From NCBI RefSeq assembly GCF_024124545.1, contig NZ_JAMXSF010000001.1, positions 620,001 through 684,000 of the forward strand: a stretch of DNA of 64,000 bases. The letters are read 5' to 3'. Below the pieces are notes generated by a model. The model was not told the DNA's origin. It saw only the letters and a list, made by a program, of their open reading frames with translations, and made no database searches. The position numbers were made by a program, and so were the translations under genes. Positions 1 through 9,316 of this stretch are shown here, piece by piece (position 1 is the stretch's first letter; each line of letters starts with the position of its first letter). The DNA is from Pseudoalteromonas sp. XMcav2-N. GTDB taxonomy: Bacteria > Pseudomonadota > Gammaproteobacteria > Enterobacterales > Alteromonadaceae.

Positions 1-405
1 CCAAAGTGCGGTGACGGTGTCGTTCACCAACGCCCGTGCCGCGTCACTGGCGCTCGGCATCACATACATTTTACTGGAGTCTGCGATATAACCTTGGTGC
101 TTGAGAGTGATGTCTACGTTCAGAATGTCCTGTTCGCTTATGATGTGACGTGCACTGGGCATACCATGGCAGACGACTTCATTCACCGATGTGTTAATGG
201 AGTAGGGGTAACCATATTGCCCTTTGCTTGCAGGTATAGCTCCCAATACGTCCACTATATAATGTTCAACAAACTCATCCAGTTGTAGCGTTGTCACGCC
301 GGGTTTTACTTGCTCATCCAGGGCTTTAAATACTTGTGCTAACAGCGCACCGGATTCGCGCATTTGCGCGATCGCTGCCTTATTTTTGATCGTGACCTGA
401 GTCAA
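1..405 (-). CDS. map: Type I methionine aminopeptidase (5' part; runs off the left edge)
   Basis: Removes the initiator methionine from new proteins in the cytoplasm, using a dinuclear metal site. Reading the minus strand from 405 gives a continuous frame of about 135 residues starting MTQVTIKNKAAIAQM. It contains family landmarks: the Y-G-Y-P-Y stretch, SINTSVNEVVCHGMP with the substrate-binding His, and LNVDITLKHQGYIAD, whose Asp is the first metal ligand. The start is TTG at 405, placed 8 bases after an AAGGAG ribosome site. The gene overlaps the end of the upstream ParD-like gene by 26 bases, so the two are translationally linked. The rest lies outside the window. The coupling to a ParD-like gene and the TTG start suggest an accessory map copy rather than the essential one beside rpsB; that is inference. 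Confidence 0.9.
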   Translation of the reverse strand, partial: MTQVTIKNKAAIAQMRESGALLAQVFKALDEQVKPGVTTLQLDEFVEHYIVDVLGAIPASKGQYGYPYSINTSVNEVVCHGMPSARHIISEQDILNVDITLKHQGYIADSSKMYVMPSASDAARALVNDTVTALW

Positions 406-592
406 TGGTGTCACTCCTTGCGTGATTAAGCTGCTGTTTGATTATTTGTGCAAAGGTCTTGTCGGGATTCAGTTCTGCCAGCCGACCCATTTTGATCCAG
501 AACTCAGCTTGTGCATTGATAGAGCGGGACATAACCTGACTTGCCTGTCGCAGCTCTTCGTGTATTTCGTCTGAAATTTTAACGATACCCAT
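380..592 (-). CDS. ParD-like antitoxin-family protein
   Basis: A 70-residue protein starting MGIVKISDEIHEELRQAS, with the look of a ribbon-helix-helix DNA-binding protein: a short beta strand (GIVKIS) followed by two amphipathic helices. It resembles the ParD_like family, small proteins named after the ParD antitoxin and often found next to a methionine aminopeptidase gene. No ParE toxin or other small partner lies beside it; its 3' end overlaps map by 26 bases. The likely role is DNA binding and control of this two-gene operon, but no toxin-antitoxin activity can be claimed. Family assignment is from pattern recognition. Confidence 0.75.
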   Translation of the reverse strand: MGIVKISDEIHEELRQASQVMSRSINAQAEFWIKMGRLAELNPDKTFAQIIKQQLNHARSDTIDSGHDQK

Positions 593-605
593 GGTTATTC
601 ATTGT

Positions 606-622
606 GTATATGTTTCGTATAT
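606..622. promoter_or_regulatory. Direct repeat upstream of the parD-like/map operon, possible operator
   Basis: GTATAT occurs at 606-611 and again at 617-622, with an 11-base period (one helical turn), about 14 bases upstream of the ParD-like start. A related CATATA follows at 627-632. Ribbon-helix-helix proteins usually bind such short repeats in their own promoter, so this is a candidate autoregulatory site. The AT-rich context makes chance occurrence possible. Confidence 0.3.
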
Positions 623-824
623 AAATCATATAATGATATTAAGCAAAGACGCAATACTATTCTTTGTGGTTCTGATTGTGACAGATGAAAAGCAGGTTGA
701 GCTTAATGTCAGCACCGAGCTCATAGGGTGGATAGTGAGATAAGAAGCAGCTGGTGTTAGAGCGCGTTGTGGTAGACGCAATTCCGAGTGTAACGAACAG
801 TCATTTTTGTACAATCGTACAGAT

Positions 825-855
825 AAAAAAACGCCCGACTCTGTGTGAGTCGGGC
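825..855 (-). terminator. Rho-independent terminator downstream of rsmF
   Basis: The perfect 8-bp inverted repeat GCCCGACT/AGTCGGGC with a 7-base loop is followed on the minus strand by G-C-G and a run of seven T. It lies about 200 bases past the rsmF stop and would end rsmF transcripts, or a short RNA started in between. Confidence 0.85.
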
Positions 856-1056
856 TTAGGGAAAGGCTCAAATTCGGAGCCGTGCGCTAACTTAAAAACA
901 CCTTCTAATTACAAGGGAGAAGTAGAAAGTCATTTAAGTGTAGCTAAGGCTTCATAAAATTTACAAACATTTGAAATATTAATTATTTCAATAAAAACAA
1001 TGCATTAATTTCATATGAACGAATCGTCTTAAAATTATCAAAACCTTTTGTTCAGG

Positions 1057-2502
1057 TTATACCCAAGTTATCAACTGGCCATTTAGGACTAAATCCCGCG
1101 GAAGCTTGTTCTTGATTTTAGCCTTCTGCCATTTGCCAAGCCCGACAGGTGCACCACATAGCGTAAGTACCACCTCACCTTGGGCAGGACCCACAGTGTC
1201 AAGACGAATATCCTGTCCCTGAAAGTAAGCTTTTGCCTGACTGGCATTCAGTGCGAAGGTATTGTTGGTTGCCAGGTGACCCAGACAAGTTGCAAACTCA
1301 TGCTCCAGTTTTACGCCATTTTTGTGAGTCGTGGCGACTTTGATACCTATGCGTGAGTATTTTATCTTTTCCTGAAGCTTTTCCATATCTTGTGGAAACA
1401 ACCATAGCTCTTTATCCCGGCCCATCAGTTGGCCGGGCAGGGCTGTGATCCCAAACTGTTGCTTGATACTGGTCTCAAATGCTTGTAAGTCTTTCTTGGC
1501 GCAGGATGAAAAAGGGAATTGCCCTTTCTTTTTCTTTTGTTGTGAATGCACAACACTGCCTGTTTTTTTGAATTTGGCGATGAAAAAGCCTTCACTGTCG
1601 TAGATCTGTGGCCACACATGCAGATAACCTTGCTCAGTCGCTGCTTTATTGGCCTCGGGGAACAGGTCATGGAGTGATATGATCTCGATATCTCCTGCGA
1701 AGGTGTCGAGCAGATGATCACAGATCTGCTGGTTTTCCAGGGGGGTCAGGGTACAGGTCGAATACACTAAGGTTCCACCTGGCTTAAGTGCCATAAAAGC
1801 ACTGTGGATCAGTGTTTTTTGTACCTCCGCAATCTCCTGATTGGATGCCAGCGACCAGTTTTTAAATGCGTCAGGGTCTTTACGGACCGTGCCTTCTCCA
1901 GAGCAAGGCGCATCGAGTAAGATATGGTCAAAACTTTCATACATGTAATCACCAAACACCTGACCATCAAAATGCGACAGTGCACAGTTTGCAACGCCCA
2001 TGCGTTTGAGGGTAGCTGCCAGTGTTTTCAGTCGGGATGAGGAAAGCTCATTAGCGATCAGTATTCCCTGGTTATCCATTAAAGCGGCCAGCTGGGATGT
2101 TTTTGACCCTGGCGCTGCCGCCATATCCAGCACAGTGTCTCCGGGTGTCAGCGATGTGGCCAGTGCCATAGGAGGTAGCATGGAGCTTGCCTCCTGAACA
2201 TAAATACAGCCGCTAAGGTGCAGCGCTGTATTGCCGATAGGCAGGTTCTTTTCTTCTTCATCAGGGCGGGTCAGCCAGTAGCCGTGTTCACACCAGGGGA
2301 TAGGCTCAATTTGCCAGTGCAGTTGTGCAGCCTGATGTTCAAATTCTTGTTGTGACATTTTCAGCGTATTGACACGAATCGCACGTCTTAAGCCTTTGCG
2401 GCAGCTGGCGATGAAATCGTCCATAGTCAGATGCGCAGGTATGTAGCTGGCGACATCATCAATAAATTCATCGGGAATATAAGTTTTATTGTCCAAAGTC
2501 AT
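1057..2502 (-). CDS. rsmF: 16S rRNA (cytosine-1407-C5)-methyltransferase RsmF
   Basis: Methylates C1407 of 16S rRNA using S-adenosylmethionine. The frame has the RsmF/YebU N-terminus ([19 protein letters not shown]), the Rossmann SAM motif [15 protein letters not shown], the [16 protein letters not shown] motif and the [12 protein letters not shown] motif carrying the catalytic Cys. The C-terminal half contains the RNA-binding extension typical of RsmF. A GTG four codons upstream (2514) keeps the frame open, but ATG at 2502 follows an AAGAG sequence and fits the family's length (481 residues). It is transcribed divergently from the arsenic operon. Confidence 0.93.
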   Translation of the reverse strand: MTLDNKTYIPDEFIDDVASYIPAHLTMDDFIASCRKGLRRAIRVNTLKMSQQEFEHQAAQLHWQIEPIPWCEHGYWLTRPDEEEKNLPIGNTALHLSGCIYVQEASSMLPPMALATSLTPGDTVLDMAAAPGSKTSQLAALMDNQGILIANELSSSRLKTLAATLKRMGVANCALSHFDGQVFGDYMYESFDHILLDAPCSGEGTVRKDPDAFKNWSLASNQEIAEVQKTLIHSAFMALKPGGTLVYSTCTLTPLENQQICDHLLDTFAGDIEIISLHDLFPEANKAATEQGYLHVWPQIYDSEGFFIAKFKKTGSVVHSQQKKKKGQFPFSSCAKKDLQAFETSIKQQFGITALPGQLMGRDKELWLFPQDMEKLQEKIKYSRIGIKVATTHKNGVKLEHEFATCLGHLATNNTFALNASQAKAYFQGQDIRLDTVGPAQGEVVLTLCGAPVGLGKWQKAKIKNKLPRDLVLNGQLITWV

Positions 2503-2613
2503 TATCTCTTGCACTTTATGTGACTAGTTTATCACTAATTGACACCACACGGGGATAGGCTCATCTCTACAGGCTATATTCTTTGTTGCGAGGATGTACT
2601 AGCCTATTTGTCT

Positions 2614-2644
2614 TGAATATATGAAAAAACATATATAATATAAT
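2614..2644 (+). promoter_or_regulatory. Promoter with perfect palindrome upstream of the arsJ operon, candidate ArsR operator
   Basis: ATATATG at 2617-2623 and CATATAT at 2630-2636 form a perfect 7-bp inverted repeat around a 6-base A spacer. The palindrome sits between a TTGAAT -35-like box (2614-2619) and overlapping TATAAT-like -10 boxes (2634-2644), where a repressor would block RNA polymerase. ArsR/SmtB repressors bind AT-rich palindromes of this kind. No arsR gene is adjacent, so the regulator would act from elsewhere. Promoter spacing is not ideal for any single -35/-10 pair. Confidence 0.55.
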
Positions 2645-2726
2645 TCGCATGTTTGGAAGTATGGAATCTGAGGTTTCTTCTGAGGGGGCTTAGAAGAGGT
2701 CAGCTTTATTAAAAAAGGTAATTCAC

Positions 2727-3740
2727 ATGACTATTAAAGTAGGTATCAATGGATTCGGACGCATGGGCAGGCTCACCATGCGAGCACTATGGCAAACTGC
2801 AGGCATTGAAATTGTTAAAATCAATGACCCAGGCGGCGATGCGTACACACTGGCTCACTTGATGACTTTTGATTCAGTGCATGGCAAATGGGAGTGGGAA
2901 GCCGAGGCCAGCGATGAGAAAACCATGGTGATTGCAGATAAACGCATCGCGGTGGAGCAGCAAACTCAGCTGGAAAAAATTGACTGGTCAGACTGTGATT
3001 TAGTGATTGAAGCCAGTGGTAAATTGAAAAGCAAAGAAAAGCTGTCTGGCTATTTTTCTCAGGGTGTAAAACAGGTGGTTGTAACTGCGCCTGTTAAAGA
3101 AGAGGGGGTTCTGAATGTCGTGATGGGCGTTAACCATCAGCTATTTGATGCTGACTCTCACCCAATTGTCACAGCGGCCTCATGCACGACTAACTGTCTG
3201 GCGCCTGTAGTTAAAGTTTTGCAGGACAACATCGGCATTAAACACGGCTCAATGACAACCATCCACGACATCACAAACACCCAGACAATTATCGATGCGC
3301 CACATAAGGACTTGCGCAGAGCGCGCGCCTGCGGCAGCAGTTTAATACCGACAACAACAGGGTCGGCAACAGCAATTACCCATATTTTCCCGGAGTTGAA
3401 AGGCAAGCTGAATGGTCATGCCGTTCGAGTACCACTGACTAACGCATCAATTACAGACTGTGTGTTTGAAGTCAATCGTGAGACCACAGTGGAAGAAATC
3501 AATGGCTGGATGGAGCAGGCTGCACAAGGGGAGCTTGCAGGTATTTTGGGCTATGAAACGCGCCCTCTGGTGTCTGTCGACTATAAAACAGATCCTCGCA
3601 GTGCCATTGTAGATGCACTGTCTACCATGGTAGTAAATGGTACTCAGGTTAAACTTTATGTGTGGTATGACAATGAATGGGGTTACGCTAACCGTACCGC
3701 AGATCTGGTTCGCCATGTGATTGCACAGCGCTGGGGGTAA
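2727..3740 (+). CDS. ArsJ-associated glyceraldehyde-3-phosphate dehydrogenase
   Basis: A GAPDH-family enzyme of 337 residues: NAD-binding start [11 protein letters not shown], catalytic motif [10 protein letters not shown] with Cys153, and the partner His180 in TTIHDIT. Its divergence from glycolytic GAPDH and its position 2 bases upstream of arsJ identify it as the arsenic-linked paralogue. In the characterised arsJ pathway this enzyme uses arsenate in place of phosphate to form unstable 1-arseno-3-phosphoglycerate, which ArsJ exports. An AGG ribosome site lies 8-9 bases before the ATG. Function is inferred from the pairing with arsJ, which is strong evidence. Confidence 0.88.
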   Translation: MTIKVGINGFGRMGRLTMRALWQTAGIEIVKINDPGGDAYTLAHLMTFDSVHGKWEWEAEASDEKTMVIADKRIAVEQQTQLEKIDWSDCDLVIEASGKLKSKEKLSGYFSQGVKQVVVTAPVKEEGVLNVVMGVNHQLFDADSHPIVTAASCTTNCLAPVVKVLQDNIGIKHGSMTTIHDITNTQTIIDAPHKDLRRARACGSSLIPTTTGSATAITHIFPELKGKLNGHAVRVPLTNASITDCVFEVNRETTVEEINGWMEQAAQGELAGILGYETRPLVSVDYKTDPRSAIVDALSTMVVNGTQVKLYVWYDNEWGYANRTADLVRHVIAQRWG

Positions 3741-3742
3741 GC

Positions 3743-4942
3743 GTGTTACAACAGCTTTCTGCGCCCATTAAGCAGTATCTGGTTATAACTGGCAATTATT
3801 GGTCGTTTACCCTGACCGATGGGGCACTACGTATGTTGGTGGTGTTGTATTTCCATCAGCTGGGGTACAGTCCTATCGCAATCGCCTCGTTATTTTTACT
3901 TTACGAAGTGTTTGGGGTCGTGACTAATTTGGTTGGTGGCTGGCTGGGTGCCAGAATGGGCCTGAACAAGACTATGAATGTGGGCTTGTTCCTGCAAATT
4001 GTGGCCCTCCTTATGCTGGTTGTGGACCCGCAGTGGCTTAGCGTCGCGTATGTGATGGTGGCCCAGGCGCTATCCGGTATTGCCAAAGACTTGAATAAAA
4101 TGAGTGCCAAAAGTGCCATTAAGCTGCTGGTGCCTAAAGATCAGGATGGTGTACTGTTTAAGTGGGTTGCTATTCTCACAGGGTCGAAAAATGCGCTAAA
4201 GGGTGTGGGATTCTTCATGGGCGGCCTGCTCCTGACACAGCTAGGCTTTCAGGGCGCGCTGTGGTTTATGAGCACTATGCTGCTGGTAACCTGGGTACTC
4301 AGTTTACTATTACTCAAGCAAGACCTGGGTAAGAAAAAGCACAAGCCTAAGTTCTCAGAAATGTTTTCGACCAGTAAGCAGGTAAACTGGTTATCCGCCG
4401 CGCGGTTATTTTTATTTGCTTCCCGTGATGTCTGGTTTGTAGTGGCTTTGCCGGTCTATCTGGCCAGTGTATTTGGCTGGGATCACTGGTGGGTTGGCGG
4501 TTTTATGGCAAGCTGGGTCATTGCTTATGGGCTGGTTCAGGCCAATGCCCCCAGGCTGCTGGGTAATCGACGCTCAAATACGCAACAAGCTTTTGTCTGG
4601 GTGGCTCTGTTAACTCTGTTACCTGCGCTAATTGCCCTGGCATTGTGGTCCCAATGGTATGTACAAGTGTCGATTGTCGCGGGTTTACTGATATTTGGTG
4701 CCGTGTTCGCAGTGAACTCTTCTCTGCACAGCTTTTTGATTGTGCATTTTGCTGATGAAGATGGGGTGTCAATGGATGTTGGCTTCTATTATATGGCGAA
4801 TGCGATGGGTCGCCTTGCGGGAACCATATTATCGGGCCTTGCCTATCAGTATGGCGGGCTAGTTAGCTGCTTACTGATATCAAGTGTTTTACTCATGCTT
4901 GCGACTGCGCTTACCTATGGGCTTAAACGCCACACCAGGTAG
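3743..4942 (+). CDS. arsJ: Organoarsenical efflux MFS transporter ArsJ
   Basis: A 399-residue major facilitator protein with about twelve hydrophobic segments. It starts at a GTG two bases after the GAPDH stop, with GGGGGT as the ribosome site. Landmarks include YWSFTLTDGALRMLVVLYF in the first membrane segment and FARDLNKM-like SGIAKDLNKMSAKSAIK in the cytoplasmic loop. ArsJ is known to export 1-arseno-3-phosphoglycerate; outside the cell this breaks down to arsenate, giving resistance to As(V). The tight coupling to the GAPDH gene supports the assignment. The operon ends in a 15-bp hairpin shared with the convergent chemoreceptor gene. Confidence 0.9.
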   Translation: MLQQLSAPIKQYLVITGNYWSFTLTDGALRMLVVLYFHQLGYSPIAIASLFLLYEVFGVVTNLVGGWLGARMGLNKTMNVGLFLQIVALLMLVVDPQWLSVAYVMVAQALSGIAKDLNKMSAKSAIKLLVPKDQDGVLFKWVAILTGSKNALKGVGFFMGGLLLTQLGFQGALWFMSTMLLVTWVLSLLLLKQDLGKKKHKPKFSEMFSTSKQVNWLSAARLFLFASRDVWFVVALPVYLASVFGWDHWWVGGFMASWVIAYGLVQANAPRLLGNRRSNTQQAFVWVALLTLLPALIALALWSQWYVQVSIVAGLLIFGAVFAVNSSLHSFLIVHFADEDGVSMDVGFYYMANAMGRLAGTILSGLAYQYGGLVSCLLISSVLLMLATALTYGLKRHTR

Positions 4943-4949
4943 GGCTTTA

Positions 4950-4983
4950 AAAGTAAGACAAACCAGGAGGTTTGTCTTACTTT
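4950..4983. terminator. Hairpin between convergent arsJ and chemoreceptor genes
   Basis: A perfect 15-bp inverted repeat (AAAGTAAGACAAACC and its complement) with loop AGGA. T-rich flanks are short on both sides, but the position just past arsJ and before the opposing stop fits a bidirectional terminator. Confidence 0.75.
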
Positions 4984-5001
4984 ATGAGCGCATTGAGATG
5001 T

Positions 5002-6981
5002 TTATGGCAACTTAAAGCTCGCGGTGATTTGCTTGAGCTTTCTTGACTGTTTATCCAAATCCAGGCTGGCACTGGCCACCTGATCTGCGCCTGCTGCGTT
5101 ATCCAGTGCGGCTTGTTTAATAGCGTCAATATTGTAACTGATCTCTTCAGTGGTTGAGGTCTGCTGTTGTGCTTCCTGAGCGATTCGTTTTGCACTTGCC
5201 GAAATTTCCTGAATTTGTGCGAAGCTGGTTTGCAGGCTGACAGCACTCTCATTGGTTGCTGAGATGGATGCTTGAGCAACTTCGGCAGACTGATGCATTT
5301 TATCAACCGCTTGTGCGGTCGCACTTTGTAGCTCCTGGATCATGGTTTCTATGTCACCGGTAGACTGTTGAGTTTTGTAGGCAAGCTGGCGTACTTCGTC
5401 TGCAACGACGGCAAAACCACGGCCATGCTCGCCAGCTCTGGCTGCCTCTATGGCGGCATTGAGCGCCAACAGGTTGGTCTGCTCGGTGATAGCCTGGATC
5501 ACCTCAATCACTTTACCTATGTTCTGAGCACCTGATTCTACCTCTTTGATCGCTTGCTCAGAGTCGCTGATCACCTGATCGAGAGTTGTCATTTTAGAAA
5601 CGCATTCCGCCAATGTCTGGCTCGCAGCCTGAGTACTGTCTTGTGTGTCGACGCTGAGCGTTGCAACCTGATTGGCGCTATTCGCGACACTTTCGACTGA
5701 CTGAGCCGTGGCGGCTATGGCAAGGGCGACTTGCTCAATGTTTGCATGTTGCTCCTGCAAGCTGGTGTTGGCCTGCTCACTGGCGGCACTGGTCTGGCTG
5801 GCCGTAACGGCAAGCTGAGAAGTTGTTTCACTGATAGTCCCAATCACGCCGGTGAGATAGCTGGTCATTTGCCTCATAGCGCCGTACACACCGGTCACAT
5901 TGGTGTCCTGGCTAAAATCCTGGCGCAAATCACCTGAAGCAATACGCTCACTGATGTCGCGCATTGTGCTGGGCTCTCCACCTAGTGGGCGTAGTACCGA
6001 GCTTGCGATCAACCAGGTTGCTATGCTGATTGCGATAATTGCAATAGCACCTATTAGGGCAATAAACCAATACAATTGATAAATTGGCGCAAATGCCTCA
6101 GCTTTGTCAATCTCACTGAGTAACACCCAGTTCAGGTCAGCAAATTGAAATGGCATATAGGCCGACAAAACGGGGTTACCATTGTAATCAATAATCAGCT
6201 CTGTCTCAGAAAAGCCTTGCAGGCCGCGCCTGACTGCATAGGTATCAACGCCATTACGCGCTACCGAGCCGGCAAAACTGGCCGTTACACTATGCGCTGT
6301 TGGATCCAGGTAGGAGTCGGAACGCATTCTTAAATCTGAGCCTACCAGATAGGATTCGCCTGTTTTGCCCATACCATCACGTTGTTGCATGATGTCGTTA
6401 ATCGTATCTATGGCGATTTGTAACGCAATAACGGAGTGAATTTGCCCGTCAACCTGAATCGGCACACCGATAAATGCCGCGGGCTCGTTATTACTCGGAG
6501 CGTATTGTTGGTAATCTGTGATGGAAAACTGACGACCATTGAGTGCGTTACGAAATAGCTGAGCAAGTCCTGAATCGCGATAAGGCCCGGTTCTCAGGTT
6601 GGTCTGATAGTCACTCTCTTTAGCGACGGTGTAGCTAATAAAACCGTTAGTCTCGATGATAAACAGGTCATAAAACCCTTTTTGCTCGATAAAATGCTTG
6701 AACAGAGCGTGATTATCTCGGGCGAGCTCAGCGGTGCCTGAGCGAGTCTTGGAGCTGGCAATTTGCTGCCATTGTGCAGCGATCAGGCTCAGATCTGCCT
6801 TACGGGCCTTGAAATAATCGTCGATTTGACGGTGTTTAATGTGTTTGATGGAGGTCAGCTGGTTATAAGCCTGGCGCTCTAATGCATCTGATGCGGTAAT
6901 TAAGGATGTGATTGCCATAAACGCAGCGGGCAGCAAGCCAACGAGCATGAATGAAATCAACAAACGGAGTTTGGTGGACAT
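5002..6981 (-). CDS. Methyl-accepting chemotaxis protein with periplasmic Cache-type sensor
   Basis: A 659-residue chemoreceptor. It has an N-terminal membrane helix (about residues 7-28), a periplasmic double-Cache-like sensor of about 270 residues, a second membrane helix (about 300-325), a HAMP segment beginning [13 protein letters not shown], and a cytoplasmic signalling domain with the conserved hairpin tip [20 protein letters not shown]. The ligand cannot be read from the sequence. There is no C-terminal CheR-binding pentapeptide (it ends ITASFKLP). It stands alone, transcribed toward arsJ, and is unlinked to the che operon at 36-46 kb, so it probably feeds the main flagellar array. Confidence 0.9.
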   Translation of the reverse strand: MSTKLRLLISFMLVGLLPAAFMAITSLITASDALERQAYNQLTSIKHIKHRQIDDYFKARKADLSLIAAQWQQIASSKTRSGTAELARDNHALFKHFIEQKGFYDLFIIETNGFISYTVAKESDYQTNLRTGPYRDSGLAQLFRNALNGRQFSITDYQQYAPSNNEPAAFIGVPIQVDGQIHSVIALQIAIDTINDIMQQRDGMGKTGESYLVGSDLRMRSDSYLDPTAHSVTASFAGSVARNGVDTYAVRRGLQGFSETELIIDYNGNPVLSAYMPFQFADLNWVLLSEIDKAEAFAPIYQLYWFIALIGAIAIIAISIATWLIASSVLRPLGGEPSTMRDISERIASGDLRQDFSQDTNVTGVYGAMRQMTSYLTGVIGTISETTSQLAVTASQTSAASEQANTSLQEQHANIEQVALAIAATAQSVESVANSANQVATLSVDTQDSTQAASQTLAECVSKMTTLDQVISDSEQAIKEVESGAQNIGKVIEVIQAITEQTNLLALNAAIEAARAGEHGRGFAVVADEVRQLAYKTQQSTGDIETMIQELQSATAQAVDKMHQSAEVAQASISATNESAVSLQTSFAQIQEISASAKRIAQEAQQQTSTTEEISYNIDAIKQAALDNAAGADQVASASLDLDKQSRKLKQITASFKLP

Positions 6982-7184
6982 GGGGTACCTGACTTAAGGT
7001 TGTTTTGCTAAATGCAATTAAAAATGATTATTATCACATATTGTAAACAAAAATCCCTTTAGTGGGAACTCTGACATCCGAAAAGTTAAAAAAAAGAAAC
7101 TAAATTCTTATTTTTGTTTTCGTTCCAAGAGTGTTTACGTTTTTGATTGTGACTCTAAATGGCAGGGTTCTGCGAGGGCAGACA

Positions 7185-7204
7185 CCGGACGCTGGCGCAT
7201 CCGG
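7185..7204 (-). terminator. Weak terminator-like hairpin downstream of ttcA
   Basis: CCGGA and TCCGG frame a short stem (8 pairs including one wobble on the minus strand) with loop GCCA, 17 bases past the ttcA stop. There is no T run, so it may only stabilise the 3' end. It recalls enterobacterial REP elements, but only one copy is present. Confidence 0.3.
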
Positions 7205-7221
7205 CCTGTAACAACATTTAC

Positions 7222-8139
7222 TTAACTAAGCTCTATTGCCTGGATCTGAACGGTTTGCTCGTCTTCTTCCTGTTCTGCGCCCGCGGGCATACTCGGGAAT
7301 TCCGGCTTATCGAGCGCAATATCGCCACCATCAATAACGTCGTCTTTTTGCAAAGTACGGAAATCGAACAAAGCATGATCTGCCAGGTGTGAGGGCACGA
7401 CGTTTTGCATGGCTGTAAAAATGCTCTCAATTCTGCCCGGGTGAGTGCTATTCCACTCATTGAGCATTGCTTTAACATGCTTACGCTGCAGGTTTTCCTG
7501 TGAGCCGCAAAGGTTACACGGAATGATAGGGAATGCCTGACTCTTCGCATAACGAGCAATGTCAGCTTCTTTACAGTACGCCAGCGGTCGGATAACCATA
7601 TGCTGACCATCATCACTCATTAGCTTAGGTGGCATGCCTTTTAATTTACCGCCATAGAACATGTTTAAAAACATCGTCTCAATCATGTCATCACGGTGGT
7701 GTCCCAGGGCAATTTTAGTGGCGCCCATTTCTTTTGCAGTTCGGTACAGGATACCGCGACGCAGGCGTGAACACAGTGAGCAGGTTGTTTTGCCTTCGGG
7801 GATTTTGTCTTTGACGATAGAGTAGGTGTCTTCCTCAACGATTTTATATTCTACGCCAAGGGTATCCAGATATTCAGGTAAGATATGCTCAGGAAAGCCA
7901 GGCTGCTTTTGATCCAGGTTGATTGCAAACACATCGAACTTGATAGGGGCGACACGCTGAAGGTGTTGCAACACATCCAGCAGAGTATAGCTGTCTTTAC
8001 CGCCAGACAGGCAAACCATAATGCGGTCACCATCTTCGATCATATTAAAATCGCCTACAGCCTGACCGGCCAGCCTTCTTAAGCGTTTTTGCAACTTGTT
8101 AAGGCTATATGCTTGCTTAGCTTCTTGTGAGTGAGACAC
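7222..8139 (-). CDS. ttcA: tRNA 2-thiocytidine(32) synthetase TtcA
   Basis: Thiolates cytidine 32 of certain tRNAs using ATP and an iron-sulfur cluster. The 305-residue frame has the PP-loop SGGKDS (residues 45-50) and the cluster cysteines C120/C123 (CSLC) plus C208/C211 (CNLC), and begins with [12 protein letters not shown] as in the family. The last about 30 residues are an acidic tail (EQEEDEQ) beyond the enterobacterial core. It closes the fnr-uspE-ttcA group, an arrangement kept in many Alteromonadales. Confidence 0.95.
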   Translation of the reverse strand: MSHSQEAKQAYSLNKLQKRLRRLAGQAVGDFNMIEDGDRIMVCLSGGKDSYTLLDVLQHLQRVAPIKFDVFAINLDQKQPGFPEHILPEYLDTLGVEYKIVEEDTYSIVKDKIPEGKTTCSLCSRLRRGILYRTAKEMGATKIALGHHRDDMIETMFLNMFYGGKLKGMPPKLMSDDGQHMVIRPLAYCKEADIARYAKSQAFPIIPCNLCGSQENLQRKHVKAMLNEWNSTHPGRIESIFTAMQNVVPSHLADHALFDFRTLQKDDVIDGGDIALDKPEFPSMPAGAEQEEDEQTVQIQAIELS

Positions 8140-8253
8140 TCGCCCCCCTATATCAAAATGACGGCAAAAATAAATAAGGGCGCATTATACCGTCAGACCA
8201 GTAAACTGCAATATAAGTGGTGAGATTACAATCGGGGGCAGGGAAGAGCGGGT

Positions 8254-8273
8254 CGACACGCAACTGCGTGCCG
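8254..8273 (-). terminator. Hairpin downstream of uspE
   Basis: CGACACGCA pairs with TGCGTGCCG (9 pairs, one G-U on the minus-strand RNA) 16 bases past the uspE stop. No T tract follows, so its strength as a terminator is doubtful. Confidence 0.35.
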
Positions 8274-8288
8274 ATCATAATGGTTTAT

Positions 8289-9212
8289 TTACTGTGCGAG
8301 CGGGCTTTTATAGCCATCCGGTTTGAGTGCCAGTACATCACAGTCAAGGCTATCGATGACATGTTCGGCGGTGTTACCGACCAATGCCGCACTGAGGCCT
8401 GTTCGTCCAACGGTACCAATAACAACCAACTCTGCATTCTGCTCACTCGCAATATGGGGGATTACGTCTTCTGGTAAGCCCTCTTTAATAACACATTGTG
8501 CTTTGCTAAGACCAAAACGCTCTGCCAGTGCCCAGGTTTCCTCCTCATGGTGTTTCTTCACCGCTTCGTTGTATTGCGATGGATTAAACTCAGGGATCTC
8601 AATGGCGATGTTTACTGGTGTTGCCGGATAGGTGTTGACCAGACTCAGAGATGCGTTGGCCAGCTCACATAAAAATTGCGCATCTTTGATGATACGATGA
8701 TTCAGCGCCTGATGTTGTTCATCATCACTGACAGCATTGACTGCTGCAAGTATTTCGCCTTTTTCTGGCCAGGCATGATCTTTGACCAATAAGACTGGGG
8801 CAGGGCACTTTCTGATCAAATGCCAGTCTGTAGGAGTAAAAATCACGGATTTGAGCGTATCATGCTGATGAGTGGCTTTGATCACAAGATCAAACTGTTG
8901 TTCAAGCACGGTTTTGATAATGGCCTCGTAGGGGCGGTTGTGCCAGACTACTTTGGTTTCAATATCGATGTTTTGATAGCCGCTGGTAAGCTCCGCAATC
9001 CAGGCCTCACGGTCTTTGATTACCGCTTCCCTCATCGCCTCACGTTCTTCTCGCGATAACATTGTGGTCATCTCGTAAGAAAAGTCATAAATGGATAAAA
9101 AGGCGGTGATTTTTGCACCCGTTTTTTGCGCCAGACTGATAGAACGATCCAGGCTGTTCTGTTGTTGTTTGGTCGGATCTATGACGGTGAGAATGCGTTT
9201 GATTTGTTCCAT
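8289..9212 (-). CDS. uspE: Tandem universal stress protein UspE
   Basis: A 307-residue cytoplasmic protein with two Usp domains in tandem (about 1-145 and 155-300). The second ends with the nucleotide-binding-type motif VVIGTVGRTGLSAALVGNTAEHVID. The start MEQIKRILTVIDPT and the length match UspE, which supports survival and motility-related stress responses in E. coli. As in E. coli, it lies directly downstream of fnr, and an FNR-like site (9303-9316) lies upstream of its start. It follows a GGAGCCC ribosome site. Confidence 0.93.
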   Translation of the reverse strand: MEQIKRILTVIDPTKQQQNSLDRSISLAQKTGAKITAFLSIYDFSYEMTTMLSREEREAMREAVIKDREAWIAELTSGYQNIDIETKVVWHNRPYEAIIKTVLEQQFDLVIKATHQHDTLKSVIFTPTDWHLIRKCPAPVLLVKDHAWPEKGEILAAVNAVSDDEQHQALNHRIIKDAQFLCELANASLSLVNTYPATPVNIAIEIPEFNPSQYNEAVKKHHEEETWALAERFGLSKAQCVIKEGLPEDVIPHIASEQNAELVVIGTVGRTGLSAALVGNTAEHVIDSLDCDVLALKPDGYKSPLAQ

Positions 9213-9302
9213 AATGGGCTCCTTAATCTTGCACGGACGATTTCAACTCTGTTTACAGTGTAATCGAAATCGCCGTGGGATAAAGGAAAAGTGGGCTGTT
9301 AA

Positions 9303-9316
9303 TTGCCTTAGATCAA
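9303..9316 (-). promoter_or_regulatory. FNR-like box upstream of uspE
   Basis: TTGCC-TTAG-ATCAA matches the FNR consensus TTGAT-N4-ATCAA at 8 of 10 positions. It lies about 91 bases upstream of the uspE start and overlaps the last codon of fnr. Oxygen control of uspE by the neighbouring Fnr would be sensible, but a chance match is possible. Confidence 0.35.

Larger units (their letters stand above)
593..1056. other. 464-base intergenic region between parD-like/map and rsmF
   Basis: No gene longer than a few codons is credible here. The region holds a strong minus-strand terminator (833-855), a weaker 5-bp hairpin (865-881), a 13-codon Phe/Tyr-containing reading frame on the minus strand (892-933), and the promoter area of the parD-like gene with its direct repeats. 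An 81-residue minus-strand frame at 626-871 runs through the terminator stem and is unlikely to be a gene. Confidence 0.6.

Noticed and set aside
626..871. 81-residue minus-strand reading frame upstream of the parD-like gene
   Set aside because: It runs through the terminator stem at 833-855, has no ribosome site and has low-complexity composition without a recognisable fold.
7185..7204. REP/BIME-like element after ttcA
   Set aside because: It resembles an enterobacterial REP core but occurs only once in 64 kb and has only one imperfect short stem, so a repeat family cannot be claimed.
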